A stretch of 44,756 bases of DNA from a virus. The stretch covers positions 1 to 44,756 of IMG/VR virus record IMGVR_UViG_3300021233_000060, one strand, 5' to 3'. The position numbers and the translations under genes were made by a program. How positions within the stretch are numbered: position 1 is the stretch's first letter; each line of letters begins with the position of its first letter. This document shows positions 14,419 to 23,296 of the stretch, piece after piece. The notes below the pieces were generated by a model. The model was not told the origin of the DNA, did not search any database, and saw only the letters and a program-made list of their open reading frames with translations.

Positions 14419-15828
14419 ATGCCTAATATAACAGATGAAACCCTTATGGCAAAAGGTGGACTAAAGACAACCTCTGAATCAGTTGACCCTGTTAGCGGTA
14501 ATGAGATTCCTGTAGGTTCTACTGCAGAAGAAGTACGTGACGATATTCCTGCTAAGCTCAGTGAGTCAGAGTATGTTGTACCTGCTGATGTTGTGAAATT
14601 CTTCGGTGTACACTTCTTCGAGAAGCTTCGTGAGAAAGCTAAGCAAGGTCTAGCTGACATGGAAACTGATGGTCGCATCGGTGGTGATGATGGCACAGAA
14701 GATGATGAGGAGCTTCCTTTTAGCGTAGATGAACTGCAAACAGAAGACGACAGCATGGATGCACAAATGCAAGATGCTGGTTTTGCTAAAGGTGGCGCTG
14801 TAACGGGTAACCCAACTCCTGCAGACATTGAAGCTAACAAGTCTACATTTAATGCTGCAGCTTATCCTATTGGCTTTAGTGTCTTCGGAAATCAGGCTGC
14901 TGCTCCTGTAGCACAAACTCCTGCTGCCACTACTACTAAAGTCTATGTGAACAAGCAGGGACAAACTGTTATCATTCCTTTTGACGCTAATGGCAATCCT
15001 ACTATTCCGATTCCTGCTGGCTACACACTTCAAACTGCAGCTACTAGTGGCGGCGGTGGCTCCGGTAGTGGCGCTGGACAAAGTGATACTCCTGCAGAAT
15101 CAAATACGAGCGGAACAACAAGTGGAACAACTAGCGGCGCTGGGCGTATTAAGCTAGAAGACTTTGCTTCCGAGGATGCACTTATTGCTTCTGGCATGAA
15201 AGATATTGAGCAACTTAATGCCTCTAAAAAGATAGGTGGAGTAGCGGGTAGTTTGCTTGGTGGCGGTGTTGTAGGCGGGCTTGTTGGTAGCCTTGCAGGT
15301 ACAGGATATCAGCTATCAGAACTTCGTGCAAAGATTCAACTTGCAGATAAGTATGGTATGACTAAAGCTGCTGAAACACTTCGTGCTGCAGAAGCAGAAG
15401 CTACCAAAGGGCTGTCAGGAAAGTGGGTGCTGGACAAGCTAGCAACAGGTAACATGTTGGCGGAATCCTTCTACAAGAAAAACCCAACACTCCCTACTAC
15501 TGCAGTTAAGCCGGACGGTACCGTTGGTCCTGTTGCTGGCACTGGTACAAGCAGTGGCGGTGGAGGTGGTGGAACTGCACCTAAGCCTACAACTCCAATT
15601 AAAGCTACTGGAACAGCTACCACAAAAGGCGGAACTAGTACAGTAACTAAACCTAAAGTTGGAGTAGCTACTAAAGCAGGAACAGGAACGATTACACCTA
15701 AGTCTGGTGGTCCTATTTCTGTCAAAGGAAGTATCACTACAGGCACTAAGCCCTCCACTACTACGTCTAGCCCAAAGAATACCAAAGGTAAAGCTACTGG
15801 TGGACTTATGCAGAAAAGTAAGAAATAA
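14419..15828 (+). CDS. Virion-associated protein with Gly-zipper segment
   Basis: The product has 469 residues from ATG 14419 (MPNITDETLMAKGG); ATG 14407 in frame is an alternative. Residues about 40-75 contain DDIPAKLSESEYVVPADVV and FFGVHFFEKLREKAKQGL, a word found in many phage genomes next to portal or scaffold genes (recalled); role not established. It carries two AKGG words. A glycine-zipper stretch near residue 275 (VAGSLLGGGVVGGLVGSLAG) could cross a membrane. The C-terminus is Thr/Lys/Gly-rich and disordered, ending ATGGLMQKSKK. A structural or ejected protein is likely. Confidence 0.75.
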   Translation: MPNITDETLMAKGGLKTTSESVDPVSGNEIPVGSTAEEVRDDIPAKLSESEYVVPADVVKFFGVHFFEKLREKAKQGLADMETDGRIGGDDGTEDDEELPFSVDELQTEDDSMDAQMQDAGFAKGGAVTGNPTPADIEANKSTFNAAAYPIGFSVFGNQAAAPVAQTPAATTTKVYVNKQGQTVIIPFDANGNPTIPIPAGYTLQTAATSGGGGSGSGAGQSDTPAESNTSGTTSGTTSGAGRIKLEDFASEDALIASGMKDIEQLNASKKIGGVAGSLLGGGVVGGLVGSLAGTGYQLSELRAKIQLADKYGMTKAAETLRAAEAEATKGLSGKWVLDKLATGNMLAESFYKKNPTLPTTAVKPDGTVGPVAGTGTSSGGGGGGTAPKPTTPIKATGTATTKGGTSTVTKPKVGVATKAGTGTITPKSGGPISVKGSITTGTKPSTTTSSPKNTKGKATGGLMQKSKK

Positions 15829-15871
15829 TACTTGACTATTTGTGGCACTTATGTCACACTAACATGGCGAC

Positions 15872-15912
15872 CTTCTAAGCACAACAGAGCAATAATGCTA
15901 AGTGCTTAGAAG
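15872..15912. other. Long perfect inverted repeat before scaffold gene
   Basis: CTTCTAAGCAC (15872-15882) and GTGCTTAGAAG (15902-15912) form an 11-bp perfect stem; inside the 19-base loop AGCA-ATAA-TGCT can form a nested hairpin. No T-run follows. It lies 20 bases before the scaffold start and 44 after the preceding stop. It could be a processing site or a translation control element for the scaffold gene. Confidence 0.65.
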
Positions 15913-15931
15913 CCCCACAATGGAGAATTAC

Positions 15932-16825
15932 ATGGCCGCTATCGGCACTATTGAACAGCAAAAAACTGCTGGCTACGTTAATATGGGAGCACCTACGGCT
16001 CTTAGCAAACGCATTGAACGCGATGAAGAAGAACTGCGAAAGCTGGAAGCACTAGCTCGTGGCGAAGAGGAAGTTGCACAAGAAGACAACACGCCTCCGC
16101 CTAAGCAAGTTGAAGCTCCTGTAGAAGAGCAAGAAGAAACTCTTAGTGCAGAAGAAAAGACCTACAAGAAGCGGTATGGTGATCTTCGTGTGCATCTTAA
16201 CACCCTGACGGAAAAGATTAAGCAGCTTGAGGCTCAGAGCGAATCTACCTCAACTTCTATGGTTCCTCCGAAAAGTGAAGAAGATGTTATTGCTTGGATG
16301 CAGAAGTATCCTGATGTAGCTGCTATTGTAGAAGCTATTGCTGATAAAAAGGCTGCTGAGCGTTTTGCTGGTGCCGAAGAGCGTCTTAGTCGCATTGACG
16401 AAATGACTGCAGAAGTTGAACGTAAGAAGCTGGAAGCCGCTATTCGTAAAGAGCATCCAGACTTTGAAGAGATTCGTGAAACTGATGAATTCCATGAATG
16501 GGTAGCTAAACAGTCAAAACGAACACAAGCTGCAATTTACGAGAACGAAGATGATGCACAAGCTGTCATTGAAGTCCTCGACTTGTACAAAGTTAAGAAT
16601 GGCCTCGATGCTAAAGGCATGAAGCAGAAAGCTAAAGAAGCTGCTGCGGCTATTATGCCTAAGCGTGGTCGTGTCGATGTTGATGTTGACGGCAGTGGTC
16701 CAAAGATTCGTGAAAGCGATGTTAACAAAATGTCGATGAAGCAATATGAAGCGAAAGCAGATGAAATCATGGAAGCTATCCGCACGGGTAACTTTGTGTA
16801 TGATCTTTCTGGTGGAGCACGATAA
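15932..16825 (+). CDS. Capsid scaffolding protein
   Basis: The product has 297 residues, very acidic and mostly helical with coiled-coil character (LSKRIERDEEELRKLEALARGEEE near the N-terminus; RLSRIDEMTAEVERKKLEAAI in the middle), and a basic-mixed C-terminal helix that would touch the coat protein. This composition and its position directly before the coat gene fit a scaffold, which shapes the prohead and then leaves. ATG 15932 is chosen because GGAG lies 6 bases upstream; ATG 15920 is in frame. No protease domain is seen. Confidence 0.87.
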   Translation: MAAIGTIEQQKTAGYVNMGAPTALSKRIERDEEELRKLEALARGEEEVAQEDNTPPPKQVEAPVEEQEETLSAEEKTYKKRYGDLRVHLNTLTEKIKQLEAQSESTSTSMVPPKSEEDVIAWMQKYPDVAAIVEAIADKKAAERFAGAEERLSRIDEMTAEVERKKLEAAIRKEHPDFEEIRETDEFHEWVAKQSKRTQAAIYENEDDAQAVIEVLDLYKVKNGLDAKGMKQKAKEAAAAIMPKRGRVDVDVDGSGPKIRESDVNKMSMKQYEAKADEIMEAIRTGNFVYDLSGGAR

Positions 16826-16851
16826 AAATTACACTTAAGCTAAAATAATGC

Positions 16852-16879
16852 TTGACATTAAGATTTAGATAAGTATAAC
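16852..16879 (+). promoter_or_regulatory. sigma70-type promoter for the major capsid gene
   Basis: Perfect TTGACA (16852-16857), 16-base spacer, TATAAC (16874-16879) followed by TA. This is the same architecture as the holin promoter at 3242. Transcription would begin near 16886 and give a 235-base leader. It adds extra expression to the coat gene in the middle of the structural operon. Confidence 0.75.
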
Positions 16880-17120
16880 TACACGCACAACAACAAGTAA
16901 CTATTGAGCCGCGAAAGCCAACCTTAGTAGTTACTACTTTTCAACGAATGACGTATGTGAGACTACCCAATACTGTTGGCCTCAAATAGACTGATCCTCT
17001 AAGCGACACCCATAACGTAACGGCCTCTTAACTGATGTGATATTCGTTTATTGCTACAAAGAGTGCTATGAGAGCACCGTGGCAACATGACAAATACAGC
17101 CATCTATAGGAGTTTATACA
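16880..17120 (+). promoter_or_regulatory. Structured 5' leader of the major capsid gene
   Basis: About 240 bases with no convincing reading frame lie between the promoter and the coat ATG. AGTAACTA (16896-16903) and TAGTTACT (16928-16935) form an 8-bp stem close to the predicted 5' end, a form that often protects mRNA. The rest has short complementary stretches but no riboswitch I recognise. AGGAG lies 8 bases before the ATG at 17121. Confidence 0.5.
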
Positions 17121-18194
17121 ATGGCATTTCAAGCTGCACCCGGTTGGGGCAATCTTCCGAATGGTAATTTCAGTTCGGTAATTTACTCGAAAAAAGTTCA
17201 ACTCGCCTTCCGTAAAAAGACTGTCGCACAAGCTGTGACTAACTCGGATTACTTCGGTGAAATCTCGGCCCAAGGCGATACTGTTCGCATCATCAAAGAG
17301 CCGGAAATCTCGGTGTCGGCGTATGGCCGTGGCACTCAGATTCAAGCACAAGACCTGAACGATGAAGACTTCTCGCTGGTCATTGACAAGTCGAACTACT
17401 TCGCATTCAAAGTTGACGACATTGAAGAAGCACACTCGCATGTGAACTTCATGGACCTCGCCACGAATCGCGCTGCCTATCGCCTTGCTGACCAGTACGA
17501 CCAAGAAGTTCTCGGCTACCTGTCGGGCTACAAGCAATCGGCTCTGCATGTCAATGCTGACGCTGTTAACGACATTACTAACGGCACCAAAGCTGTGTCC
17601 TCGGCTGGCACTGACGAACTTCTGACTCAGATGAAACTGAAAAAGGGTTCGTTTGGTAACATCACTACCGCTTCGGCTGGTGAGCATTCCATTCCTGTTG
17701 CTGCTCGTCTTCCGGGCGCTACGTCGATGCCGACCGAATATGTGTCGCCTGCTATGCTGGTTTCGCGTATGGCTCGTCTGCTCGACCAACAGAACGTTGA
17801 CTCGGCTGGCCGCTGGCTGATTATCGACCCCGTTATGATGGAAGTCCTGCGTGACGAAGATTCGCGCTTCCTGAATGCTGACTTCGGTGATTCGGGCGCT
17901 CTGCGTAACGGTCTGGTGCTGAATAACTTCCACGGCTTCCGCGTCTATATCTCGAACAACCTGCCGAAAGTTGGTACTGGTCCGGGTACGACTGGTGTTG
18001 CTAACCAAAACGCTAACTACGGTGTTATCGTTGCTGGTCACGACTCGGCTGTTGCAACTGCAGAACAGATCAACAAAACTGAAAAGTATCGTGATCCCGA
18101 CTCGTTTGCTGACATTGTTCGTGGTATGCACCTGTACGGCAGAAAAATCCTTCGGAGCGAGGCAATCACCACAGCAAAGTACAACCTTGCTTGA
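17121..18194 (+). CDS. Major capsid protein
   Basis: The product has 357 residues. It begins MAFQAAPGWGNLPNGNFSS and holds SDYFGEISAQGDTVRIIKEPEISV, FAFKVDDIEEAHSHVNFM and RLADQYDQEVLGYL, the N-arm, E-loop and spine-helix order of HK97-fold coat proteins of the podovirus type. No cleaved pro-domain or protease gene is apparent. Codon use differs from nearly all neighbours: serine is mostly TCG, with CTG and AAC frequent, as expected for translation tuned to a highly expressed product. It has its own promoter, long leader and a downstream hairpin terminator. Confidence 0.93.
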   Translation: MAFQAAPGWGNLPNGNFSSVIYSKKVQLAFRKKTVAQAVTNSDYFGEISAQGDTVRIIKEPEISVSAYGRGTQIQAQDLNDEDFSLVIDKSNYFAFKVDDIEEAHSHVNFMDLATNRAAYRLADQYDQEVLGYLSGYKQSALHVNADAVNDITNGTKAVSSAGTDELLTQMKLKKGSFGNITTASAGEHSIPVAARLPGATSMPTEYVSPAMLVSRMARLLDQQNVDSAGRWLIIDPVMMEVLRDEDSRFLNADFGDSGALRNGLVLNNFHGFRVYISNNLPKVGTGPGTTGVANQNANYGVIVAGHDSAVATAEQINKTEKYRDPDSFADIVRGMHLYGRKILRSEAITTAKYNLA

Positions 18195-18209
18195 TAAGTA
18201 ACTGATAAC

Positions 18210-18252
18210 AATGGATAAAGTAGAAACATAAGAACCTACTTTATCCATTTTG
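18210..18252 (+). terminator. Hairpin terminator after major capsid gene
   Basis: AATGGATAAAGTAG (18210-18223) pairs perfectly with CTACTTTATCCATT (18236-18249), a 14-bp AT-rich stem with a 12-base loop, followed by TT before G. The T-run is short, so it may be partial and allow some read-through into the genes behind. It lies 16 bases after the coat stop. Confidence 0.75.
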
Positions 18253-18264
18253 CTAAGGAATAGC

Positions 18265-18714
18265 ATGAGTAAACTAGAGTTGCCACCAGATCACAAGTAT
18301 GCAAAGGGTCGCGTTTGTACAGTATGTAAAGAGCACAAAACACAAGAGCATTATGCAAAAGAAAGAGATTCTCGTTGTATAGGCGGAGTGTCTATGCGCT
18401 CTAAGTGCAAAACTTGTGACGAACCGCGTAAGCGTAAAGCTGATCTTAAACGGCACTATGGTATTACCATAGAGCAGTACGAAGAGCTTAACACAAAGCA
18501 GAGCGGCAAGTGCGCTATTTGTGGCTCTACGGACTCTAATAACTCAAGAGTAAGCTCTCGTTTGTTTGTTGATCACTGTCACACCACTGGTGCTATTCGT
18601 GGTCTTCTTTGTAGTAGCTGTAATCATGCTCTTGGGTTGTTAAAAGACAACACTACTCTCCTTGCTAACGCTATCACTTATCTAAACTATTCTAATGACA
18701 TAAAGGAAAATTAA
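18265..18714 (+). CDS. Endonuclease VII-like homing/recombination nuclease
   Basis: The product has 149 residues from ATG 18265, with AAGGA 6 bases upstream; a longer in-frame start at 18250 lies in the hairpin and is rejected. Two cysteine pairs (CTVC, CKTC) precede the core. The C-terminal two-thirds is an endonuclease VII domain: YGITIEQYEELNTKQSGKC, CAIC, LFVDHCHTTGAIRGLLCSSC, NHALGLLKDN, with the zinc cysteines and Asp-His active site. It is inserted between the coat gene and the 18715 gene, just past the terminator. It could be homing, or could resolve branched DNA before packaging. Confidence 0.92.
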   Translation: MSKLELPPDHKYAKGRVCTVCKEHKTQEHYAKERDSRCIGGVSMRSKCKTCDEPRKRKADLKRHYGITIEQYEELNTKQSGKCAICGSTDSNNSRVSSRLFVDHCHTTGAIRGLLCSSCNHALGLLKDNTTLLANAITYLNYSNDIKEN

Positions 18715-19122
18715 ATGTCTATCTCCCAATCCCTTCGCAATAGCGCAGTGGTCGTTGAAAAGTATGTCACATTGGCTGCTACTTCGGGTACTGCTGTTGG
18801 TCCTGCTGTTCCGGCTGGCACTATCGTTCTGGCCGCTGGCTTTGAAAACCTGCAAGCTGTTCCTGACGTTACTACGTACACGGTAGCTGTGAGCGATGGT
18901 ACTACAACCTTCATGGCTGCTACCTCGTTTGACGCTGCTGCTGTTAACACTGTGAAAGCTGGCGTTACTCCGGGCTTTATTGCTGCTGCTGACACTATTG
19001 ATGCTACGACCTCCATCACAGGCTCTCCGGGTACTATCGCTGGTCGCATTTGGGCTGTTATCGTTGACGTTAATGGTTCGGTTGCACAAGCTGCCTCGGT
19101 TGACCGCAACCTGCTCGACTAA
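18715..19122 (+). CDS. Beta-rich capsid-associated protein (decoration candidate)
   Basis: The product has 135 residues, rich in Ala, Val and Thr, all-beta in character (VVEKYVTLAATSGTAVGPAV, TYTVAVSDGTTTFMAATSF). It shares the coat gene's host-optimised codons, unlike the nuclease between them, so it is probably made in large amounts. Position after the coat and size suggest a capsid decoration or head protein. The start is on the base after the nuclease stop, with AAGGA upstream. A terminator follows at 19141. Confidence 0.72.
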   Translation: MSISQSLRNSAVVVEKYVTLAATSGTAVGPAVPAGTIVLAAGFENLQAVPDVTTYTVAVSDGTTTFMAATSFDAAAVNTVKAGVTPGFIAAADTIDATTSITGSPGTIAGRIWAVIVDVNGSVAQAASVDRNLLD

Positions 19123-19140
19123 TATCGCTAATACTAATTG

Positions 19141-19174
19141 AGGGGTTGCTATTGTATGATAGCGGCCCCTTTCT
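19141..19174 (+). terminator. Hairpin terminator after capsid-associated gene
   Basis: AGGGGTTGCTAT (19141-19152) pairs with ATAGCGGCCCCT (19159-19170), 12 bp including two G-U pairs, with a 6-base loop, followed by TTCTC. The stem is GC-rich at its base; the T-run is weak. It closes the highly expressed coat block before the adaptor gene. Confidence 0.75.
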
Positions 19175-19194
19175 CACTTTAAGGACACTTCAAC

Positions 19195-19920
19195 ATGAGC
19201 AGCTACGATTTTCTTGGCCTAGTTAATGATGTTAACGCACGTCTAAATGAGGTGCCACTATCGTCTGCTAACTTTGCTACAGCTACAGGCTTTTACACTA
19301 CCGCTAAGGAAGCTGTAAACAGCGCCATTCGTCAGATTAACTTTGAACAGTTTGAGTGGCCCTTTAATCACCACACACTTGAAGAGACGCTAACTGCTTC
19401 TACTACACGTTACGCTTTTCCTGCTACAACTAAAACAGTAGACATGGATACCTTCCGTATTAAAGCTAGCACTGCACTGAATAGCGAAACCTCGCGCCTT
19501 TCCATTATTTCGTATGAAGAATACCTTGACAAACATATTGATCAGGAGTATAACTCTGTAAGCTCTAACGTCGGGCTACCTCGTTACGTATTCCGTACAC
19601 CTGACCTTAAGTACGGTCTTGTTCCTGCTCCTGATAAGGCTTACACAGTAGTATATGAGTATTACTCTCTTCCTGTGGACCTTGATGCAGCTACAGACGT
19701 TCCTACTATTCCTGAGCAGTTTCGTGCAGTAATCACGGATGGTGCAATGTACTACGCATATCTGTTCCGTGGCAACACACAAGATGCAACTCTTACTCTG
19801 GACAAGTTTAAGAAAGGCATTGAGCAGATGCGTACCATCTACATCAACCGCACTGACTATGTACGTACAACAGCGATTGAACGCCGTGGAAACTATGGCA
19901 ACTATTTGAGAGTGAGCTAA
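19195..19920 (+). CDS. Head-tail adaptor (tail tubular protein A type)
   Basis: The product has 241 residues. Helical N-terminus (YDFLGLVNDVNARLNEVPLS, AKEAVNSAIRQINFEQFEWP), a beta insert in the middle, then DVPTIPEQFRAVITDGAMYY and a final helix, the layout of P22 gp4 / T7 gp11 adaptors that bind under the portal. Its size fits. AAGGA precedes the ATG. The stop overlaps the start of the nozzle gene by one base, and the two proteins should form the stubby tail. Confidence 0.87.
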   Translation: MSSYDFLGLVNDVNARLNEVPLSSANFATATGFYTTAKEAVNSAIRQINFEQFEWPFNHHTLEETLTASTTRYAFPATTKTVDMDTFRIKASTALNSETSRLSIISYEEYLDKHIDQEYNSVSSNVGLPRYVFRTPDLKYGLVPAPDKAYTVVYEYYSLPVDLDAATDVPTIPEQFRAVITDGAMYYAYLFRGNTQDATLTLDKFKKGIEQMRTIYINRTDYVRTTAIERRGNYGNYLRVS

Positions 19921-21458
19921 TGCCTACAACGTGGCAGACATTTCCTATTGAGTTTCGTGGTGGCTTGGTTAGTAACCTGAGTCCACTGCAACAAGGTATT
20001 AACAAAGTAGGCTCTGCTACAATTCTGCAGAACTATGAGCCTGCACGAGAAGGTGGATATCGTAAGCTTCTTGGCTACACTAAGTTTAGCTCCACTGCTG
20101 TAACAGGCTCTGGGGCTATTCTTGGTGTTAAGCTACTTAATGCTGGTGAAATTATCGCAGCACGTAGCAACGGTACAGTTACACAATACTACATTGGCAC
20201 AGGCACAACTTGGACTTCTCTTGGTACTGCTGCAAGCCTCGGCGGAAAGATTAGCCACGAAGAGTTTAACTTTGGTAATATTCACAAGGTAGCTTTTGTA
20301 GATGGCGTCAACTATCCTGCTGTGTTTAACGACACCACTAACACCTTGACATTCTTGACTGGTGCTCCTGCAGAAGTACAAGGTGCAAAATACATCAAAG
20401 CTTTCAAGAACCACGTCTTCTACGCTAAAGGTACTATGCTATCTTTTAGTGCTCCTTACAATGAAGCTAACTTCACTCCTGCTGCTGGTGCTGGTGTAGT
20501 TGACATTGGACACACTATTACAGGTCTTGCTGTATTCCGCGACATTCTGGTTGTGTTTGCTCGTAACAAGATTCTGCAGCTTGTAGGTAACACCATTGCA
20601 GACTTCAACTTGCAACCCATCACGGAAGACATTGGCTGTGTAAGTGGTGACACTATCCAAGAAGTTGGTGGTGACATTATGTATCTTGCACCTGATGGGC
20701 TTCGGCTTCTTAGTGCTACTGATCGCAACGACGACTTCGCACTTGAGATTGCTTCTGCTCCCATTGAGAAAGATGCACGGGTAGTTATTGACTCAACTAC
20801 TACGTATAGCAGCATCGTCATTCGTGGTAAAGCTCAATATCGGCTATTCGCTTACATTAGCTCTGATAGCTCTGCTAACCATCGTGGCTTGCTGGCTACA
20901 AAGTTTAGTGACCAAGGCTCGTCTCGCATTGAGTGGGCAACTATTCGTGGAATCAAAGCATATTCAGTGGACAGCAAATATAGCGAATCTGGTGAATCTG
21001 TGTACTTTGGCAACGACGATGGCTACGTGTACACAATGGAAAACGGTAGCAGCTTTGACGGAGCTAAAATTGAAGCTATCTATGAATCTCCTTACATGCC
21101 AATTACTGACCCACAGCTACGTAAAACTCTGTACCGCATGACGCTGTATGTTACACCAACGGGTAACTTCAACATTCAGTGTGGCATTAAATATGACTTC
21201 AATAGGATCAACAATAAGCCTGTAATTCAGCCTCCTGTGTTTAGCATTGTCAGTACAGGTGGTGGTGTTCCTATTTGGGGTGATCCGGGACTGATTTGGG
21301 GTAGCTTTACATACGGTGGTGAACTAGATCGTGTCTACTCAAATCACCTAATTGGTTCAGGTAAAACTTTTGCTGTCCGCTTTGACGACAACACTACAAA
21401 TCCTTCGCATACTCTTGATGCCGCAATCATTGAGTTTATGCCACTAGATAGACAATAA
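19920..21458 (+). CDS. Tail nozzle (tail tubular protein B / P22 gp10 type)
   Basis: The product has 512 residues, almost all beta. Start FPIEFRGGLVSNLSPLQQGIN and NYEPAREGGYRKLLGYTKF are words typical of podovirus nozzle proteins. Repeated blades follow, fitting the beta-propeller of this family, then VSGDTIQEVGGDIMYLAPDG in the middle. It makes the tip of the short tail and gates DNA exit. Its length is below the T7 protein (about 790) and close to the P22 one (472). Confidence 0.88.
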   Translation: MPTTWQTFPIEFRGGLVSNLSPLQQGINKVGSATILQNYEPAREGGYRKLLGYTKFSSTAVTGSGAILGVKLLNAGEIIAARSNGTVTQYYIGTGTTWTSLGTAASLGGKISHEEFNFGNIHKVAFVDGVNYPAVFNDTTNTLTFLTGAPAEVQGAKYIKAFKNHVFYAKGTMLSFSAPYNEANFTPAAGAGVVDIGHTITGLAVFRDILVVFARNKILQLVGNTIADFNLQPITEDIGCVSGDTIQEVGGDIMYLAPDGLRLLSATDRNDDFALEIASAPIEKDARVVIDSTTTYSSIVIRGKAQYRLFAYISSDSSANHRGLLATKFSDQGSSRIEWATIRGIKAYSVDSKYSESGESVYFGNDDGYVYTMENGSSFDGAKIEAIYESPYMPITDPQLRKTLYRMTLYVTPTGNFNIQCGIKYDFNRINNKPVIQPPVFSIVSTGGGVPIWGDPGLIWGSFTYGGELDRVYSNHLIGSGKTFAVRFDDNTTNPSHTLDAAIIEFMPLDRQ

Positions 21459-21469
21459 GGTAAACAACA

Positions 21470-23296
21470 ATGACAGGTTACACTCGCGCTGATACAGCGG
21501 ATAACATTGCTAATGGCAAAGCTGCTAGTGCAGACGATCTTGATGCAGAATTTAACGCTATTCAAACAGCGTTTAACGCAAGCACAGGCCACACTCACGA
21601 TGGCACAAGCGGTAGCGGCGCACCTGTAACTAAGGTTGGTCCTACTCAAGATGTTGTCATTTCTGCTACAACTGTATTGCCAAAAACAGATAACACTGTT
21701 GACTTGGGTAGCACTACATTTGAGTTTAAGGATTTGTGGATCGACGGTACGGCTAACATTGACTCTCTTGTTGCTGATACTGCTGACATTAACGCTGGTA
21801 CAATTGATAACACTATAATCGGGGCGACTACTGCTGCTGCTGGTAGTTTCACTACTGTTGCTGCTTCTGGTGGCGTGACTGCTAATGTAACTGGTAACAT
21901 CACCTCGGCTGGCACTTCTACCTTCGCTACTGTTGACATTAATGGTGGTGCCATTGATGCTACCACGATTGGTGCTACAACTGCTGCTGCAGCTACATTC
22001 ACAACGGTTAATGCTACTTCTGTTACTGCAGCATTGACTTCTAGCTCTGTGACATTCACTGGTGGTACAATCAATGGTACCTCTATTGGCGCTACTACTC
22101 CTTCAACTGGTAGTTTCACTACTCTCGCTGCTTCTGGTGGCATTACTGGCAACCTAACTGGTAACGTAACTGGTGCTCTAACAGGTAATGCTGCTACTGC
22201 CACTAAGCTTGCTACCGCTCGTACTATTGCACTAAGTGGTGATGTTGTAGGCTCTGTGAGCTTCGACGGTTCCGTTAATGCTACTATCACAACAGCCATT
22301 CAAGCTAACTCTGTGGCACTTGGTACAGATACTACGGGCGACTATGTTGCTGGTATTGGTGGCACAACTAACCAAATCACTGTGACTTCTAGCGGTGGTG
22401 AAGGCTCTACTCCTACGCTTAGCCTGCCCAGCGCAGTTGTGCTTCCGGGTTCGCTGCAAACTACATCTGATCTTATCGTTGGCGGCAACTTGACTGTAAA
22501 CGGTACCACTACCACTGTCAACAGCAACACAGTTAACATTGGTGACAACACCATCGTTCTGAATGCTGATGAAACTGGTACACCTTCGCAGGATGCTGGC
22601 ATCGAGATTGAACGTGGCACCTCTGCTAATGTGTCGTGGCTGTGGGATGAAACCAATGACCGCTGGTCTTCTGGTACTCAAAGCATCTACGCTGGTGGTG
22701 GCTTCACGGGTAACTTGACGGGCAACGTAACTGGTGCTGTTACAGGAAACGTGACAGGTGATGTTACTGGAAACGTAAGTGGTAACGCTGGTACAGCTAC
22801 AAAGCTTGCTACAGCACGTACTATTTCACTTAGTGGTGATGCTACGGGTTCCGTGTCGTTTGATGGTTCTGCTAACGCTACTATTACTGTTGCTGTAGCT
22901 GACAACAGCCATGCCCACATCATTGGTGACGTTACAGGTCTACAGACAGCACTTGATGCTAAAGTTGCACTTGCTGGCTCCGACTTGACGGGCGGCTTCA
23001 CTTCATCTTCGGATAACGATGGTACTGCAAGTGGCACCTACACACCTACACCTTCTGGTGGTAACTTCAAAACACTGACCAACAACGCTGCATTTACCTT
23101 TGCTGCTCCTACTGCAACAGGTAGCTACAGCCTCGTAGTTGAGATTACGAATGGTGCTACTGCTGGCGCTGTTACTTTCACAGGATTCGCTAAAGTATTT
23201 GGGGATTTGCTGACAACTACAAATGGACACAAATTCCAGATCATCATCACTAAAACTGCAGGTGGTGTTACAGCAAGTAGGATTGCAATGCAATGA
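21470..23296 (+). CDS. Tail fibre or tailspike-like repeat protein
   Basis: The product has 608 residues. The N-terminus (SADDLDAEFNAIQTAFNAST) resembles attachment domains of podovirus fibres. Three copies of an IGATT...SFTTVAASGG repeat occupy about residues 115-225. Two copies of a longer unit (GNLTGNVTG..., ATKLATARTI.LSGD, GSVSFDGS.NATIT) sit around 225-270 and 415-475, separated by a VTVNSNTVNIGDNTIVL-like strand region. Such units are common in fibres of environmental phages. The C-terminal 100 residues may bind the receptor. It starts 11 bases after the nozzle gene, with AAGGT upstream. Confidence 0.83.
   Translation: MTGYTRADTADNIANGKAASADDLDAEFNAIQTAFNASTGHTHDGTSGSGAPVTKVGPTQDVVISATTVLPKTDNTVDLGSTTFEFKDLWIDGTANIDSLVADTADINAGTIDNTIIGATTAAAGSFTTVAASGGVTANVTGNITSAGTSTFATVDINGGAIDATTIGATTAAAATFTTVNATSVTAALTSSSVTFTGGTINGTSIGATTPSTGSFTTLAASGGITGNLTGNVTGALTGNAATATKLATARTIALSGDVVGSVSFDGSVNATITTAIQANSVALGTDTTGDYVAGIGGTTNQITVTSSGGEGSTPTLSLPSAVVLPGSLQTTSDLIVGGNLTVNGTTTTVNSNTVNIGDNTIVLNADETGTPSQDAGIEIERGTSANVSWLWDETNDRWSSGTQSIYAGGGFTGNLTGNVTGAVTGNVTGDVTGNVSGNAGTATKLATARTISLSGDATGSVSFDGSANATITVAVADNSHAHIIGDVTGLQTALDAKVALAGSDLTGGFTSSSDNDGTASGTYTPTPSGGNFKTLTNNAAFTFAAPTATGSYSLVVEITNGATAGAVTFTGFAKVFGDLLTTTNGHKFQIIITKTAGGVTASRIAMQ

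Noticed and set aside
15832-15865. TTGACT at 15832 as a promoter for the scaffold gene
   Set aside because: No acceptable -10 lies at 16-18 bases (CACACT is the best), unlike the four clear promoters.
17028-18266. 412-codon antisense frame over the coat gene
   Set aside because: The strong codon bias of the coat gene (TCG, GCT, CTG) removes stops on the other strand. The product is Ser/Arg/Val-rich without structure, and no promoter or ribosome site is seen.
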